From M55B112 sp964539395 (GTDB lineage: Bacteria; Bacteroidota; Bacteroidia; Bacteroidales; GCA-2748055): a stretch of 64,000 nucleotides of DNA. Below the pieces are notes generated by a model. The model searched no databases. It was not told the DNA's origin and saw only the letters and a program-made list of their open reading frames with translations. Of the stretch, positions 25,281 through 35,675 are shown piece by piece. Location: assembly GCA_964539395.1 (NCBI GenBank), contig CAZIIU010000018.1, forward strand, positions 4,486-68,485, given 5' to 3'. Every line of letters starts with the position of its first letter. Positions within the stretch are counted from its first letter, which is position 1. The position numbers and the translations under genes are program-made.

Positions 25281-26831
25281 ATGCCAGTAATGAAAAAGTA
25301 TATGCTCATCTTCCTGTTGCTGCTTGCCGTGAACGGCAACCGGAAGCTGTGCGGAACTACAGCTTTAACGCACAGATCTGTTCCATTCGTACCGGCCACC
25401 ACCGTTTACCTTTCGGACACTGTTACCTCCTCCCCGGATACCGTTCCGGCTTTGGTCAGCCCCCCGCAATACCCAGGCGACAGCATTCAGGCACAGACTG
25501 AAGACGGAAAGACTGTCGTCTATCTCTTTGATATTAAGGAGATGATCGCCGCCCCGGTATGGCGCACAACAAAACTGGCCTTCGAGGAGGCCGTGGCACT
25601 GGGGGCCGAATTGATAATCATCGACATGAACACATACGGCGGAGAAGTTAGCGCTGCCGACTCCATAAGAACACGCCTGCTGAACTCCACAATTCCCGTA
25701 TCTGTCTTTATCAACGATAACGCTGCCTCTGCCGGAGCGCTCATTTCCATTTCTGCCGACAGCATCTATATGAAACCTGGCGCTAAGATCGGTGCGGCCA
25801 CCGTTGTGAACCAGTCAGGCGAGGTGGTACCCGACAAATTTCAGTCTTACATGCGTGCCACCATGCGTGCTACTGCCGAAGCGCAGGGGAAAGATACGGT
25901 TATTGTAAACGGCGATACCACCCTTGTCTGGAAAAGGGACCCAAAAATTGCTGAAGCAATGGTCGATCCAAGGATTTTTATTGAAGGCATTATTGATACC
26001 GGACAGGTACTTACTTTTACCGCTACCGAAGCAATGGCGAATGGATTCTGCGAAGGGATCGTGTTCGGTATCGACGAGATCATTCAACGGGCAGGTATCG
26101 ATGAGTACACACTGAAAAAATATACACCCACCCCGATGAACAAGGTTATCGGACTCCTGATCCACCCGGTGGTATCAGGAATCCTCATTATGATAATTAT
26201 CGGGGGAATTTACTTCGAACTGCAATCGCCCGGCATAGGTTTTCCACTCATCGCTTCGATAATCGCCGCGCTGCTCTACTTTGCGCCGCTCTACCTTGAA
26301 GGGATAGCCCAATATTGGGAGCTGCTGATCTTTGCGGCCGGAGTTATTTTAATGCTTGTGGAGGTGATCGCCATACCCGGGTTCGGGGTAGCCGGGGTGG
26401 CCGGTATCATTGCCATGATCACCGGACTGACCCTGAGCATGGTGGACAACCAATTGCTGAAGGACTTTGAATTCACCGGCGAAGGGATGAACATGCTGAT
26501 GCGTTCCTTCGGTATTGTGATCGTTTCGGCGGTACTCGGATTGTCCTTTTCGATCTATGCTGCCAGCAAATTGCTCTCCACCTCTATGTTTTCAAGGCTG
26601 GTCCTGGGGGCCGACCAAATGGTTGATCAGGGTTTCCTTGGGGTTGATGCACAGCAAAAAACATTGATCGGTAAGACCGGTAATGCCTATACTGTCCTCC
26701 GCCCCTCGGGAAAGGTAATCATTGATGATGAAATCTATGATGCCGTATCGGAATATGGCTATATTCCAAAAGGTGAGAAGATCCAGGTTGTAGCTTACCA
26801 GGCCGGACAGGTACATGTAATAAAAGCTTGA
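25281..26831 (+). CDS. NfeD-like membrane serine protease (ClpP-class)
   Basis: 516 residues. An N-terminal signal or anchor (about 4-20) is followed by a ClpP/crotonase-like protease domain (about 70-290). There NDNAASAGALISI holds the likely nucleophile Ser and MKPGAKIGAATVV the likely general-base Lys. Three to four membrane helices (about 290-420) follow, then a C-terminal soluble NfeD beta-barrel (about 445-516, GKTGNAYTVLRPSGKV). Family members cleave near stomatin-like proteins in the membrane; no stomatin gene is adjacent. The GNAT gene starts 5 bases after its stop. Two near starts exist (25281 and 25290); either gives the same signal. Confidence 0.88.
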   Translation: MPVMKKYMLIFLLLLAVNGNRKLCGTTALTHRSVPFVPATTVYLSDTVTSSPDTVPALVSPPQYPGDSIQAQTEDGKTVVYLFDIKEMIAAPVWRTTKLAFEEAVALGAELIIIDMNTYGGEVSAADSIRTRLLNSTIPVSVFINDNAASAGALISISADSIYMKPGAKIGAATVVNQSGEVVPDKFQSYMRATMRATAEAQGKDTVIVNGDTTLVWKRDPKIAEAMVDPRIFIEGIIDTGQVLTFTATEAMANGFCEGIVFGIDEIIQRAGIDEYTLKKYTPTPMNKVIGLLIHPVVSGILIMIIIGGIYFELQSPGIGFPLIASIIAALLYFAPLYLEGIAQYWELLIFAAGVILMLVEVIAIPGFGVAGVAGIIAMITGLTLSMVDNQLLKDFEFTGEGMNMLMRSFGIVIVSAVLGLSFSIYAASKLLSTSMFSRLVLGADQMVDQGFLGVDAQQKTLIGKTGNAYTVLRPSGKVIIDDEIYDAVSEYGYIPKGEKIQVVAYQAGQVHVIKA

Positions 26832-26836
26832 GAAGT

Positions 26837-27292
26837 ATGTTTTTCAGAGATTACATGCCTTCCGATTACCCGGGACTGTTGCTGCTTTGGGAAGAACTGG
26901 ATATGTCGCCCCGCGAACGTGGTGATACCCCTGAAGTAATAGAGCGGACCATCGCTATGGGTGGAAAGCTTATTGTAATGGAGGAGGACGGAACTGGTAA
27001 CATAGCAGGCTCATCATGGATGACATTCGACGGAAGGAGATTTTTCCTGCACCACTTCGGGATTCAAAAGATCTATCAACGAAAAGGCTGGGGCATGAAG
27101 CTTGCAGTAAAATCACTGCAGCTCATAAAAGAAAAAGGATACCCGGTAAAACTCGAGGTACAAAGGGAGAACATCTCCGCTATCAGGCTTTATGAAAAAT
27201 GCGGCTTTACGCCGTTCCCTGATTATGTACTATATATGTTACGACAGCCATGGGAAATAGATATTGAACAGTTGCAACGTACATGTAAATAG
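26837..27292 (+). CDS. GNAT-family N-acetyltransferase
   Basis: 151 residues from the ATG at 26837; an in-frame TTG nine bases earlier is a weaker choice. Visible are an N-terminal FRDYMPSDYPGLLLLW helix, a beta stretch around IAGSSWMTFDGRRFFLHHFGI, and the acetyl-CoA pyrophosphate loop QKIYQRKGWGMKLA (Q/RxxGxG/A-like). The end, KLEVQRENISAIRLYEKCGF, is classic GNAT motif B. It follows the NfeD-like gene closely, so the two may share a transcript. The acetylated substrate is unknown. Confidence 0.85.
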   Translation: MFFRDYMPSDYPGLLLLWEELDMSPRERGDTPEVIERTIAMGGKLIVMEEDGTGNIAGSSWMTFDGRRFFLHHFGIQKIYQRKGWGMKLAVKSLQLIKEKGYPVKLEVQRENISAIRLYEKCGFTPFPDYVLYMLRQPWEIDIEQLQRTCK

Positions 27293-27413
27293 TAATTCGT
27301 TCCTAATAAAGACATAATTATTACTATCCGGAAAGCTCCGACCGGCAACTGAACAGAATTAAGCTGATTCATAAACTACAAGTAAAATAACTGTTAAATG
27401 AATAATTAGAGAC

Positions 27414-28061
27414 ATGACAAAATATATATCCTTTCTTATACTGCTGATCACCGGATCCGCAACAGGACAATCGACAATATGGCAAAAATGGGATCCTGAA
27501 GTGATCACCAGGGCCAATTCAGCATCGGATTTTGAATTCTACTCGGAAGAAGAGAAGAAGGTGGTCTTTTTTATGAACCTTGCCCGGCTCGACGGACCAC
27601 TGTTTGCCGAAACGGTTCTCGATGAATATGTCCGGGCCAATGACATACCCAACAACTCGTACCTGCGATCGTTATACAGGGACCTGCGGAAAACCGAAGG
27701 ACTGCCACTGCTTCTGCCGGAGGAGGACCTCACCTCAATCGCGCAGGAACATGCAAATCTGTCGGGAAAAACCGGTCATACAGGTCACAAAGACTTTAAC
27801 AAGCGGTTCGAGCCATTTTTAGGAAACCCTTACACCAATGTGGCCGAGAACTGTTCCTACGGCTATTCCCGTGCCATAGATATTGTACTTACACTGTTGA
27901 TTGATGACGGTGTGAGAAACCTGGGGCACCGGGTAAACACTCTCAACCCGGAGTTCAACTCCGTCGGTGTGGCGATCAGGAATCACAGCCGGTACCGGTT
28001 CAACTGTGTCATCGACTTTGGCAAACAGGTACGCAGCGACCTCAACGATTTACCCTTTTAA
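27414..28061 (+). CDS. Exported CAP-domain (SCP/PR-1-like) protein
   Basis: 215 residues with a Sec signal (about 1-18, ending SATGQ). The CAP fold follows: EEKKVVFFMNLARLDGPLFAE is its first helix, SIAQEHANLSGKTGHTGH carries a His of the cavity, VAENCSYGYSRAIDIVLTLLIDDG follows, and GHRVNTLNPEFNSVGVAI ends the fold with the second His. Bacterial CAP proteins are secreted, and their activity is poorly defined. It stands alone; upstream and downstream gaps are short and hold no strong signals. Confidence 0.85.
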   Translation: MTKYISFLILLITGSATGQSTIWQKWDPEVITRANSASDFEFYSEEEKKVVFFMNLARLDGPLFAETVLDEYVRANDIPNNSYLRSLYRDLRKTEGLPLLLPEEDLTSIAQEHANLSGKTGHTGHKDFNKRFEPFLGNPYTNVAENCSYGYSRAIDIVLTLLIDDGVRNLGHRVNTLNPEFNSVGVAIRNHSRYRFNCVIDFGKQVRSDLNDLPF

Positions 28062-28199
28062 ATGTGAATATCATTGAAAAATATTCGAAAATCATAACAG
28101 ATAAATAATTAGCTCACGCTTTAAATATTTTTTTACGTTACTAATTAACTCTTTGTCATGTAATTAACCGGAAAAATGGTCCAAACAAAACAACCAGTT

Positions 28200-28592
28200 T
28201 CACTCCTCCATATCACCTAAATGCAGATCAAGCGCCCGGGTCGAAATCTGGATCTCCCAGATCAACAGGGTGAGTGACCCGATCAGCAGTAAAAGCGCGA
28301 TCCCGAATATCACCTCGGCAAGGGTCGTTGTACCAACATAAATGAAAAACATTGTAGCAACACAAAGCAATAAACTGGTGATGCCCAGTACCTGCATCCC
28401 CCGGGTGAGCGCCAGCCGTCGTCGCAGGTTTTTTATCTGCCAGAGCAGCACTTTATCCTTATGCTCCTGGTAACGGGCGTGCAGACTCCGCACCAGTGAG
28501 GCATATGCCAGGAACCTGTTGGTATAGGCCAGCATAATCAATGAAATCGCTGAAAAGAGCAGTGCCGGGGTGGCTAAGGTGAGTTCATTCAT
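28200..28592 (-). CDS. DUF2721-family membrane protein
   Basis: 130 residues, three hydrophobic segments (about 8-28, 68-90 and 92-115). The N-terminal TPALLFSAISLIMLAYTNRF and the basic loop NLRRRLALTRGMQ are typical of DUF2721, a family of small inner-membrane proteins of unknown function. Its start overlaps the stop of the cytochrome c synthase gene by 4 bases, so the two are co-translated. A link to cytochrome c assembly is inference from this coupling only. Confidence 0.8.
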   Translation of the reverse strand: MNELTLATPALLFSAISLIMLAYTNRFLAYASLVRSLHARYQEHKDKVLLWQIKNLRRRLALTRGMQVLGITSLLLCVATMFFIYVGTTTLAEVIFGIALLLLIGSLTLLIWEIQISTRALDLHLGDMEE

Positions 28593-31500
28593 TGTTCTTC
28601 AAGATAATCGCCGTTAAAAATCTTTTCTTTTTTAAATGCAAGCGCAGCAAGTGCAAATATTGACAGAACTGCAATAAATACCCAGGATGGGATCGCAAAG
28701 GAGGCGCCTCCGGCATAAGAATGTATCCCCCCCAGGAAGTAGTTCACTCCGAAATAGGTCATCAGAATCGAAAAGTACCCCATCAGGGAGGCGAGGTTAA
28801 AGGCATAGGTGCCCTTCATGCCAGGAAACCGGTGCATGTGCACGATGAAGCTGTATACCAGTATTGAGATCAGGGACCAGGTCTCCTTCGGATCCCACCC
28901 CCAGTAACGACCCCACGACTCATTCGCCCAGACACCACCCAAAAAGCTGCCAATCGTAAGAAAATAGAGTCCGATGATCAGCGCCTGGTGGTTCACCCTC
29001 GTCAGCTGGTTCACTACCGCTGAAACGCGCTTCCTGTTACCCCTGTTCAGTATCACGAAAAAGACCAGGTTAATCAACCCCATCAACATACCTAACCCAA
29101 GGAATCCATACCCTGCCATGATAACCGATACATGGATCGTAAGCCAGGGCGATTTCAGCACCGGCACCAGGTTGGTGATGTCGGGATTCATCCAGCTCAT
29201 GTGGGCAACAAGCAACGACAACGCAGCCAGGATCGCAGTAAGGGCCAGGGCAAAACCGGTTCTTCGTGCAAAGATCAGTCCGGAGAGCATGGTGATCCAT
29301 GCCACGAAAATCATCGACTCATACCCGTTACTCAAAGGTGCGTAACCACTGATGTACCACCTTACACCGAAGAAGATCGTATGCACTGTAAAAAAGGCGA
29401 TCAGGTGGATCAGACCTATTTTGAACCCGTACTCCACCCATTTTCGTGGTCTGAATATCCTCATAAATTGCAGGAAGAGCAGCGTAAGTCCGAATATCCC
29501 GTACATCCTGATAAGCCGCTGAAAAATGTTGATCCTGTTGTAAAGAATCTCTGCCTGCTTCTTCCCATTATGCAAATCATGTACCGTATCCCGCTCCTGT
29601 ACACTGGAAATAAAGTCGATAATCTCACCGGCAAGTTCATTGTTTCCCTCTCGCAGTGCCCTGGTATACAACAAAAAAACCTTTCCGAGCGTATCTGTTA
29701 CCGTATGGTCATGTTCCAGCAGATCAGATACAGCTGTCCATGATCCGTCTTCAGCCTCCGGCTCGGGAAATATCTTCAGAAAAGCACCGGTCTGTACCAT
29801 ATAAAAAACGTTGATCTTTTCATCCAGCTTAACTACCTCCTTATCGAGGTCGGTCTTATCCTGTACTCTTTTCTTATACGCCTCATTCACCAACTCGGAG
29901 AGGATGTACCTGCCATCGCGGATAAAATCGTTGAAGCTTACGTGCTTTCCCTTGAATCCCAACATCTGGTGCAATTCCGGATGTTCGACTTCAAAAAGGG
30001 GCGCCTGTTTCCAAATATCCGGATAAACGATCATTCCCAACATCACCTGATCGGGATTCTTCCCATCCAGCTTCGACTTCTTCACCACCTTGCGCATCAC
30101 CTCGTTGGAGAGAGTGTTCATCGGCTTGAACCGTCCCTCCTTTCCCTGCACCCAGAGTCTCCCGAACTCTGCAGCCGGCTCTTTGGCGGGCGTCGGATAA
30201 TCCTGTGCTAAGAGCGATCCGCCGGTAAGCAGCAAAACCAGAACCACAGCTGCAGCTCTCGCCCCCCTGGCCGAAGCTTTTGATAGTGCAGAGAAACGTG
30301 TTCCCCGCATCAACAGTGCAAGCAGCATTCCCACGATAAGCAGGAAATAGCCGGTATAGGTAATGAAGGTGCCGGCAAAATCCTTTTTCACCGACAGAAT
30401 GGTACCCTTCTCATCCTGATCGTAAGATGACTGGTAGAACCGGTAACCCCGATGCTTCAGTACATTGTTCATATAGATGTTATGCAATTCGTTGATATCG
30501 CGCTCCACATCGATAAGTACCACGTCGCTTTCGAACGAGGACGGACTGTTCGAACCGGGATAACGGTCGATCCGGAATTCCTCCAGACGTAATACAAAGG
30601 GCAACTGAATCTTCTTAGATCCAAACCGGCAGGCGATATTGGTCCCGCCCATCTGCACCGATGTCATCTCTCCCTCCATGTTGGAGTGTCCCTGTACAAA
30701 CAACTCCGACTTCATCCCGTCGAGCTCCACCTCCAGCTTTACAACATCCAGTCCGGTTGACTGACCTCCGCTGCCTGTTTTTAAAAACTGCAGTTTCGCC
30801 GAAGGTATGTAACGCTGAAGTGCCAGTCGCACCTCATTCACTGTAAATAGTTTCCCCTGCTCAAAAGGAATCGCCTCACCTGGATCAAACGTCTGCATAT
30901 CTACACCCCCCATCGTCATGAAGGAAACGGGGTGATCAGAGTAGCCCAGCAGCCGGGTTTCGTCGGAAAAGAGCCGCAGATCGGCTGTACTCTCCACTTT
31001 ATTCAGGCTCAGGGTGATCCCCGGGTAAGCCTTCTCCTCTCCACTGGCAAGCCCTACTGTCATTTGCCTTCCTGCGACAATTGCAATCTGAACGTAGGGC
31101 TCACCGCCGGGTGATGCTACATACTGAACCGACGCATTGTTCATGTAGTCGACCGACCGGATCCGTATCTTTTTGCCATTGAACTCTCTCCTCCATTTGA
31201 ATTTTCCCGGCGTAAGGACCGACAATCGCACCTCCTCAGTATCATTGAGTTCTGATGTTTCGTCTGTAACCTGTATGTCCATGAAGGTTTTATTGCTGAC
31301 AATGGTATTGGATACAGCCCCTTCGCGAATATGCATCATCCCCTCGTTGCTGAAATAGCGGGTAATACCACCCCCGGTAATCATAAAGACTACCGAGACA
31401 TGGAAAATAAAGACAGAAATCTTTGATAATCTGTACATTTTGTAGCGGATGATGTTCCCCACCAGGTTGATAACCACCAGGACAAAGAGCGCTTCGAACC

Positions 31501-31651
31501 ACCAGGTGCCGTATACAACAGCCCATGCAGCGTTGGTTCCGCGGGCGCTCTCTATAAATGTAGCGAGGGCCATGGCGACAATCAGGATCATCAGCAGGAT
31601 GCCGAAAAAGGGCATGCCGGTAAGGAAAGAAAGTTTTTTCAAGGGTTTCAT
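28589..31651 (-). CDS. Fused ResB-CcsA cytochrome c synthase (system II)
   Basis: 1020 residues. The N-terminal third looks like ResB/CcsB: four membrane helices (first near residue 15, TGMPFFGILLMILIVAMALA) with a long periplasmic beta region up to about 430. The C-terminal part is CcsA-like, with several helices and the haem-handling WWD-type motif in ESWGRYWGWDPKETWSL (about 908-924). System II proteins carry haem outward and attach it to apocytochrome c at CxxCH. This implies the organism makes c-type cytochromes, though none is in the window. A periplasmic insert (about 490-690) between the two parts is typical of Bacteroidota versions. Co-translated with the DUF2721 gene. Confidence 0.9.
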   Translation of the reverse strand: MKPLKKLSFLTGMPFFGILLMILIVAMALATFIESARGTNAAWAVVYGTWWFEALFVLVVINLVGNIIRYKMYRLSKISVFIFHVSVVFMITGGGITRYFSNEGMMHIREGAVSNTIVSNKTFMDIQVTDETSELNDTEEVRLSVLTPGKFKWRREFNGKKIRIRSVDYMNNASVQYVASPGGEPYVQIAIVAGRQMTVGLASGEEKAYPGITLSLNKVESTADLRLFSDETRLLGYSDHPVSFMTMGGVDMQTFDPGEAIPFEQGKLFTVNEVRLALQRYIPSAKLQFLKTGSGGQSTGLDVVKLEVELDGMKSELFVQGHSNMEGEMTSVQMGGTNIACRFGSKKIQLPFVLRLEEFRIDRYPGSNSPSSFESDVVLIDVERDINELHNIYMNNVLKHRGYRFYQSSYDQDEKGTILSVKKDFAGTFITYTGYFLLIVGMLLALLMRGTRFSALSKASARGARAAAVVLVLLLTGGSLLAQDYPTPAKEPAAEFGRLWVQGKEGRFKPMNTLSNEVMRKVVKKSKLDGKNPDQVMLGMIVYPDIWKQAPLFEVEHPELHQMLGFKGKHVSFNDFIRDGRYILSELVNEAYKKRVQDKTDLDKEVVKLDEKINVFYMVQTGAFLKIFPEPEAEDGSWTAVSDLLEHDHTVTDTLGKVFLLYTRALREGNNELAGEIIDFISSVQERDTVHDLHNGKKQAEILYNRINIFQRLIRMYGIFGLTLLFLQFMRIFRPRKWVEYGFKIGLIHLIAFFTVHTIFFGVRWYISGYAPLSNGYESMIFVAWITMLSGLIFARRTGFALALTAILAALSLLVAHMSWMNPDITNLVPVLKSPWLTIHVSVIMAGYGFLGLGMLMGLINLVFFVILNRGNRKRVSAVVNQLTRVNHQALIIGLYFLTIGSFLGGVWANESWGRYWGWDPKETWSLISILVYSFIVHMHRFPGMKGTYAFNLASLMGYFSILMTYFGVNYFLGGIHSYAGGASFAIPSWVFIAVLSIFALAALAFKKEKIFNGDYLEEQ

Positions 31652-31884
31652 CGATGTAAAATTCTTATTGCGCGTTAACCACTTGCTGTGATATCCATGC
31701 GTTTGTTTAAAATCGTATTATGTAAGTTATCCTGCTCCCTGAAAGTGTTCCTCTAACCAAATAAAACAGTGATTGATATACCTGTGAACGTTCCTTTTCG
31801 TCCGGAGTAGATTCTTGTCATCTAACCTAGAAAACTGATGAATACTATTGTTATTCATGTTCATTATTCTAAACGAAGGGACCG

Positions 31885-34365
31885 CTAAAATAGGGAACCT
31901 ATCTGATATACGCAAAAACTGGAGAACCAGGCAAGGATTGTAGTATAGAATACCACGAACGCGGACCATTTCCAACTTCCGGCCTCGCGTCCCATTGTCA
32001 CCACCACCGAGACGCATGGAAGGTAGAGAAGTACAAATATGAGAAAACTGAATCCTGCAAGGGGGGTCCAGACCTTCTGACCCTTTAGCTCTCCTTCTGT
32101 ATAGACCTGCTCTCTGAGCTTTTGCTGAAGTGAGACGGTGTTCCCCTCGCTGTCGCTTACCTGGTAAAGTACTCCCATTGTACTTACTACCACCTCTTTG
32201 GCTGCAAAACCTGCGAGCAGGCTTACCCCCATCTTCCAGTCGAACCCGAGGGGTCTGATCACTGGCTCAATGGCCCTGCCGAGATAACCAATATATGAGC
32301 CAGCCTGCTGCTCGCTCGAACGTGCCGTCTCAAGATCTGATATTGTCGAACGTAAGTTTTCCTTAGCGGATGTGGTCTGAACCTGGCCGCTCTTTGCCTG
32401 TTCAGCGGCGATCAGCGCGTCGTAGTCTCTCGACATCTCAACGTTTCGCGGGAAATACCCCAAGGCCCAGATCACGACGGATGCAATCAGGATGATCCCT
32501 CCCATCTTCTTCAGGTAAAGCACAGCCTTCAGCCACATGTGCCTTACCACCATACGTATTCCCGGGGTGCGGTAAGGCGGCAGCTCCATTACGAACGGGG
32601 CCTCGCTCTTCCTGAACAGAGTGGTTTTAAATATCATCGCCATAACAATGGAAAAGAGGATGCCGATCAGATACATCAGGAAGATTATGTTTCCTGCCTG
32701 ATCAGGAAACACGGCCCCGGCGATCAGGATGTAAACAGGTAATCGGGCACTGCACGACATGAACGGGATGATCAGCATTGTAAGGATTCTGTCTCGTTTG
32801 TTCTCAAGCAGCCTTGTAGCCATCATCGCCGGGACGTTGCAGCCAAATCCCATGATTAGAGGGATAAATGACTTTCCATGAAGACCGAAGTTATGCATTA
32901 CCCGGTCCATGATAAAGGCGGTCCGGGCCATGTAACCCGTATCCTCCATAAATGAGATAATGAGAAATAGGATCATTATGTTGGGCAGGAATACTATTAC
33001 TCCTCCAACCCCTCCAATCACCCCATCGATCAGGAAATCGTGTACCATTCCTTCAGGAAGCAATTCCGAGAGTCCCTTTCCCAGCCAGTCTACCCCTGCC
33101 TCGATCCAGTTCATCGGGTATTGGCCCAGGGAAAAAGTGGCATGAAACATCCCGAACAGGATCATAAGAAAGATCAGGAACCCAAAGTACTTGTGGGTCA
33201 GCACCCGGTCAATTCTCTGTGTCCGTGAAAGAGCACGGTCCTGCGTTCCCTTTTTATATGTCTCTTTGAGTGCACCGGCAATAAATGCATAACGCGCATT
33301 GGAGATCAGGGTCTCAGTATCCTCCCTGAAAAGTAACTCCAGTCGGTTTACCTCATCGGAAATCAGCGGTCGCAAGTCTTCAAAACCAGGTAGCTGTGCA
33401 AGAATATGCATACTGTAATCGTCGCGTTCCAGAGCTCTTACGGCATAATACCTGAGATGCTGACCAGCCAGTTGTTTTTGGTACTGTTCCAGTTCCCTCT
33501 CAATGCGGTTAATCGACAGTTCGAGCTCCTTCCCGTAGTTGATGTGTGTGTGCCTGGTCACCGGTTCCCGCTCCTCGTGGACCTCAATGATCCGGTTAAG
33601 CAGGCGGTAAACACCCTTGCCCCGCCGACCTATAGTTGGAACGATAGGAATTCCGATGAGGTGTCCCAGCATGGCAATATCAAGTTTATCTCCCCGTGCC
33701 TTAAGGTCATCATACATGTTGAGTGCAATGATCACCTGGACCCCCATATCGATCAGCTGGGTGGTGAGATACATGTGGCGCTCGGGATTTCCGGCATCAA
33801 CGACATTCACGACAATATCAGGACGTTTACTGTTGAGGAAATTCCTTACGATCACTTCATCCTCTGAGTAGGCAGAGAGCGAATAGGTGCCCGGCAAATC
33901 GGTAAAGGAAATCTGGTATCCCTTATATTCGAAAGTAGTCTCTTTTAATCCGACCGTTACTCCGGCATAATTGGCCACACGTTCGTTGGACTTTGAAAGC
34001 CTGTTGTAGAGTGTTGTTTTGCCACTGTTGGGATTCCCTACCATTGCAACGGTAATCTTCCTGCGCTCATTGCCATTCTCAGCGACGCTGCTTTCAGTAT
34101 AGATAGGGCTAAAGGGATGCTCTTTGATTATCTCCCTGGGCATACCCACCGCAACATCGATCATCATCGCCTCACTGCGACGAAGTGATACTGTTCCTGA
34201 CATTATGCGATACTCAACAGGTCCTTTAAAAGGAGTCGACTTTCCCACGGTGACAGTCTGACCGCGGATAAAACCCATCTCTGTGATGCGCTTCCTGAAT
34301 GCTCCTGTTCCATGTATCCGCGTAATAACTGCGAAATCGCCTGTCTGTAAATCGTTAAGCGTCAA
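31885..34365 (-). CDS. feoB: FeoA-FeoB fusion, ferrous iron transporter
   Basis: 826 residues. Residues 1-73 are a FeoA/SH3-like domain (LRRSEAMMIDVA). The FeoB G domain follows, with G1 VGNPNSGKTTLYN (about 106-118), G3 DLPGTYSLSAYS and G4 ALNMYDD. A helical linker leads to the membrane part, with Gate motifs GFGCNVPAMMATR and MSCSARLPVYILIAG, and a C-terminal FAAKEVVVSTMGVLY. FeoB imports Fe(II) across the inner membrane, mainly in anaerobes. The start overlaps the stop of the upstream permease gene by 4 bases, so the two are coupled, apparently under the metal-type operator at 35676-35690. Confidence 0.95.
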   Translation of the reverse strand: MTLNDLQTGDFAVITRIHGTGAFRKRITEMGFIRGQTVTVGKSTPFKGPVEYRIMSGTVSLRRSEAMMIDVAVGMPREIIKEHPFSPIYTESSVAENGNERRKITVAMVGNPNSGKTTLYNRLSKSNERVANYAGVTVGLKETTFEYKGYQISFTDLPGTYSLSAYSEDEVIVRNFLNSKRPDIVVNVVDAGNPERHMYLTTQLIDMGVQVIIALNMYDDLKARGDKLDIAMLGHLIGIPIVPTIGRRGKGVYRLLNRIIEVHEEREPVTRHTHINYGKELELSINRIERELEQYQKQLAGQHLRYYAVRALERDDYSMHILAQLPGFEDLRPLISDEVNRLELLFREDTETLISNARYAFIAGALKETYKKGTQDRALSRTQRIDRVLTHKYFGFLIFLMILFGMFHATFSLGQYPMNWIEAGVDWLGKGLSELLPEGMVHDFLIDGVIGGVGGVIVFLPNIMILFLIISFMEDTGYMARTAFIMDRVMHNFGLHGKSFIPLIMGFGCNVPAMMATRLLENKRDRILTMLIIPFMSCSARLPVYILIAGAVFPDQAGNIIFLMYLIGILFSIVMAMIFKTTLFRKSEAPFVMELPPYRTPGIRMVVRHMWLKAVLYLKKMGGIILIASVVIWALGYFPRNVEMSRDYDALIAAEQAKSGQVQTTSAKENLRSTISDLETARSSEQQAGSYIGYLGRAIEPVIRPLGFDWKMGVSLLAGFAAKEVVVSTMGVLYQVSDSEGNTVSLQQKLREQVYTEGELKGQKVWTPLAGFSFLIFVLLYLPCVSVVVTMGREAGSWKWSAFVVFYTTILAWFSSFCVYQIGSLF

Positions 34366-35639
34366 TTTTCTTTTTTCCCTTTAAAAATGTAGCCCAGTGA
34401 TTCAACCCTGCTTTTCACCTCTTCCTCAGACACATTACCGCCTGATATACGCAGCTCATTGCCCGATGGATCCGCAAAGATATCAAGATCTTTATCAATT
34501 TCCTGTATGCTGCTCTCAACGGAAGCTTTACAATGGTTACAGGTCATCCCTTCTACCGTAAATTTCTGTGTCTTCTTCATATTGGATGCATTGGTTACAG
34601 TTTGTCTTCTTGCATGTCGCTTCAGGTACTTTTGTATGTACCCATTCAAAATCAAAAGAATCAGTGCCACTGCAGAGATCAGTTTCACCCAGTAGCCCCC
34701 CTGCATCTTATGTTCGTGTGCCCCGTGATGCAGGTCGGGCACTGCCCCCATAATCCACTCACGCGGAATTAACTCGTTCAGCAGCGATCCAAACAGCAAC
34801 GCTCCTCCGACGATGCTCAACAGGTAGAGCCAGAACACCCTTCGGCCCATCGTATTACTGATGACTGCCATAGTGGCAGCGTTGGTTGCCGGTCCTGCCA
34901 TCAGAAACACGATCGCAGCACCGGGCGACAATCCTTTTGCAAGCAATACGGCAGCAATTGGAATGGAGCCCGTGGCACACACATACAGCGGGATGGAAGC
35001 AACGAGGATAAGCAGCATGGAGAGATACTCGTTGGAAACGGTTTCAACAAAGAAGTCACCTGGGATAACCACTGCCAGCAAAGCAGCAACCAGGAAACCG
35101 ATAATCAGCCATTTGCTGATATCCTGCAGCATCTCCACAAACCCGTATCGAAGCATCTCCCTGAAAGATCGCACTCCGTTCTCATCATTGCTCTTCAACT
35201 GCTTGGCTGCTGCAATACTCCCCCCAAGGTAGTTGGTGAGTGATCCTCCAAGTATACCAGATAACAGCGCAATTATCGGACGCAAAATAGCGAGAGGAAG
35301 TCCAAGCATCGCATAGGTGGCGATAATCGAATCGATGCCTGTTTGTGGCGTCGATACCAGGAACGAGACAGTTGCACCCCTGGAGGCACCGCTGTTATAG
35401 AAACCGATCCCGGCCGGTAAAACACCGCAGGAGCATAAAGGCATAGGTACACCGAGGAGGGAGGCATTCAGCACAGAACTGAAAGTTGAACCCCCGATAT
35501 ATTTTTTTATGATCCTGCGCGGGAAAAAGACCTTCAATATCCCGGCAAAAAGAAATCCAATAAGCAGGTATGGCGCCATCTCCATCAACAGCGACCACAT
35601 CTCAGTAAAAAAGCTAGCAATAAACTCCAGTAGCTTCAT
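34362..35639 (-). CDS. SO_0444-type permease with C-terminal heavy-metal-associated domain
   Basis: 425 residues. About eight membrane helices span residues 1-320 with the DUF318/ArsP-like permease signatures MPLCSCGVLPAGIGFYNSGAS and ATGSIPIAAVLLAKGLSPGAA. The C-terminal 70 residues form an HMA domain with the metal-binding Cys pair in EGMTCNHCKAS. Members are called SO_0444-family Cu/Zn efflux transporters, but the metal is not proven. Here it is translationally coupled to a FeoAB importer, an odd pair of a presumed exporter and an Fe(II) importer. A -7 element with an adjoining palindrome lies just upstream. Confidence 0.85.
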   Translation of the reverse strand: MKLLEFIASFFTEMWSLLMEMAPYLLIGFLFAGILKVFFPRRIIKKYIGGSTFSSVLNASLLGVPMPLCSCGVLPAGIGFYNSGASRGATVSFLVSTPQTGIDSIIATYAMLGLPLAILRPIIALLSGILGGSLTNYLGGSIAAAKQLKSNDENGVRSFREMLRYGFVEMLQDISKWLIIGFLVAALLAVVIPGDFFVETVSNEYLSMLLILVASIPLYVCATGSIPIAAVLLAKGLSPGAAIVFLMAGPATNAATMAVISNTMGRRVFWLYLLSIVGGALLFGSLLNELIPREWIMGAVPDLHHGAHEHKMQGGYWVKLISAVALILLILNGYIQKYLKRHARRQTVTNASNMKKTQKFTVEGMTCNHCKASVESSIQEIDKDLDIFADPSGNELRISGGNVSEEEVKSRVESLGYIFKGKKEN

Positions 35640-35667
35640 GAATCACCCCTCCGTTTTAAGCAGGGTA

Positions 35668-35675
35668 CAAAGATA
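35668..35675 (-). promoter_or_regulatory. Promoter -7 element of the permease-feoAB operon
   Basis: TATCTTTG on the minus strand matches TAnnTTTG exactly, 28 bases upstream of the permease start codon. It abuts the inverted repeat at 35676-35690, which would lie between -7 and -33. Confidence 0.6.
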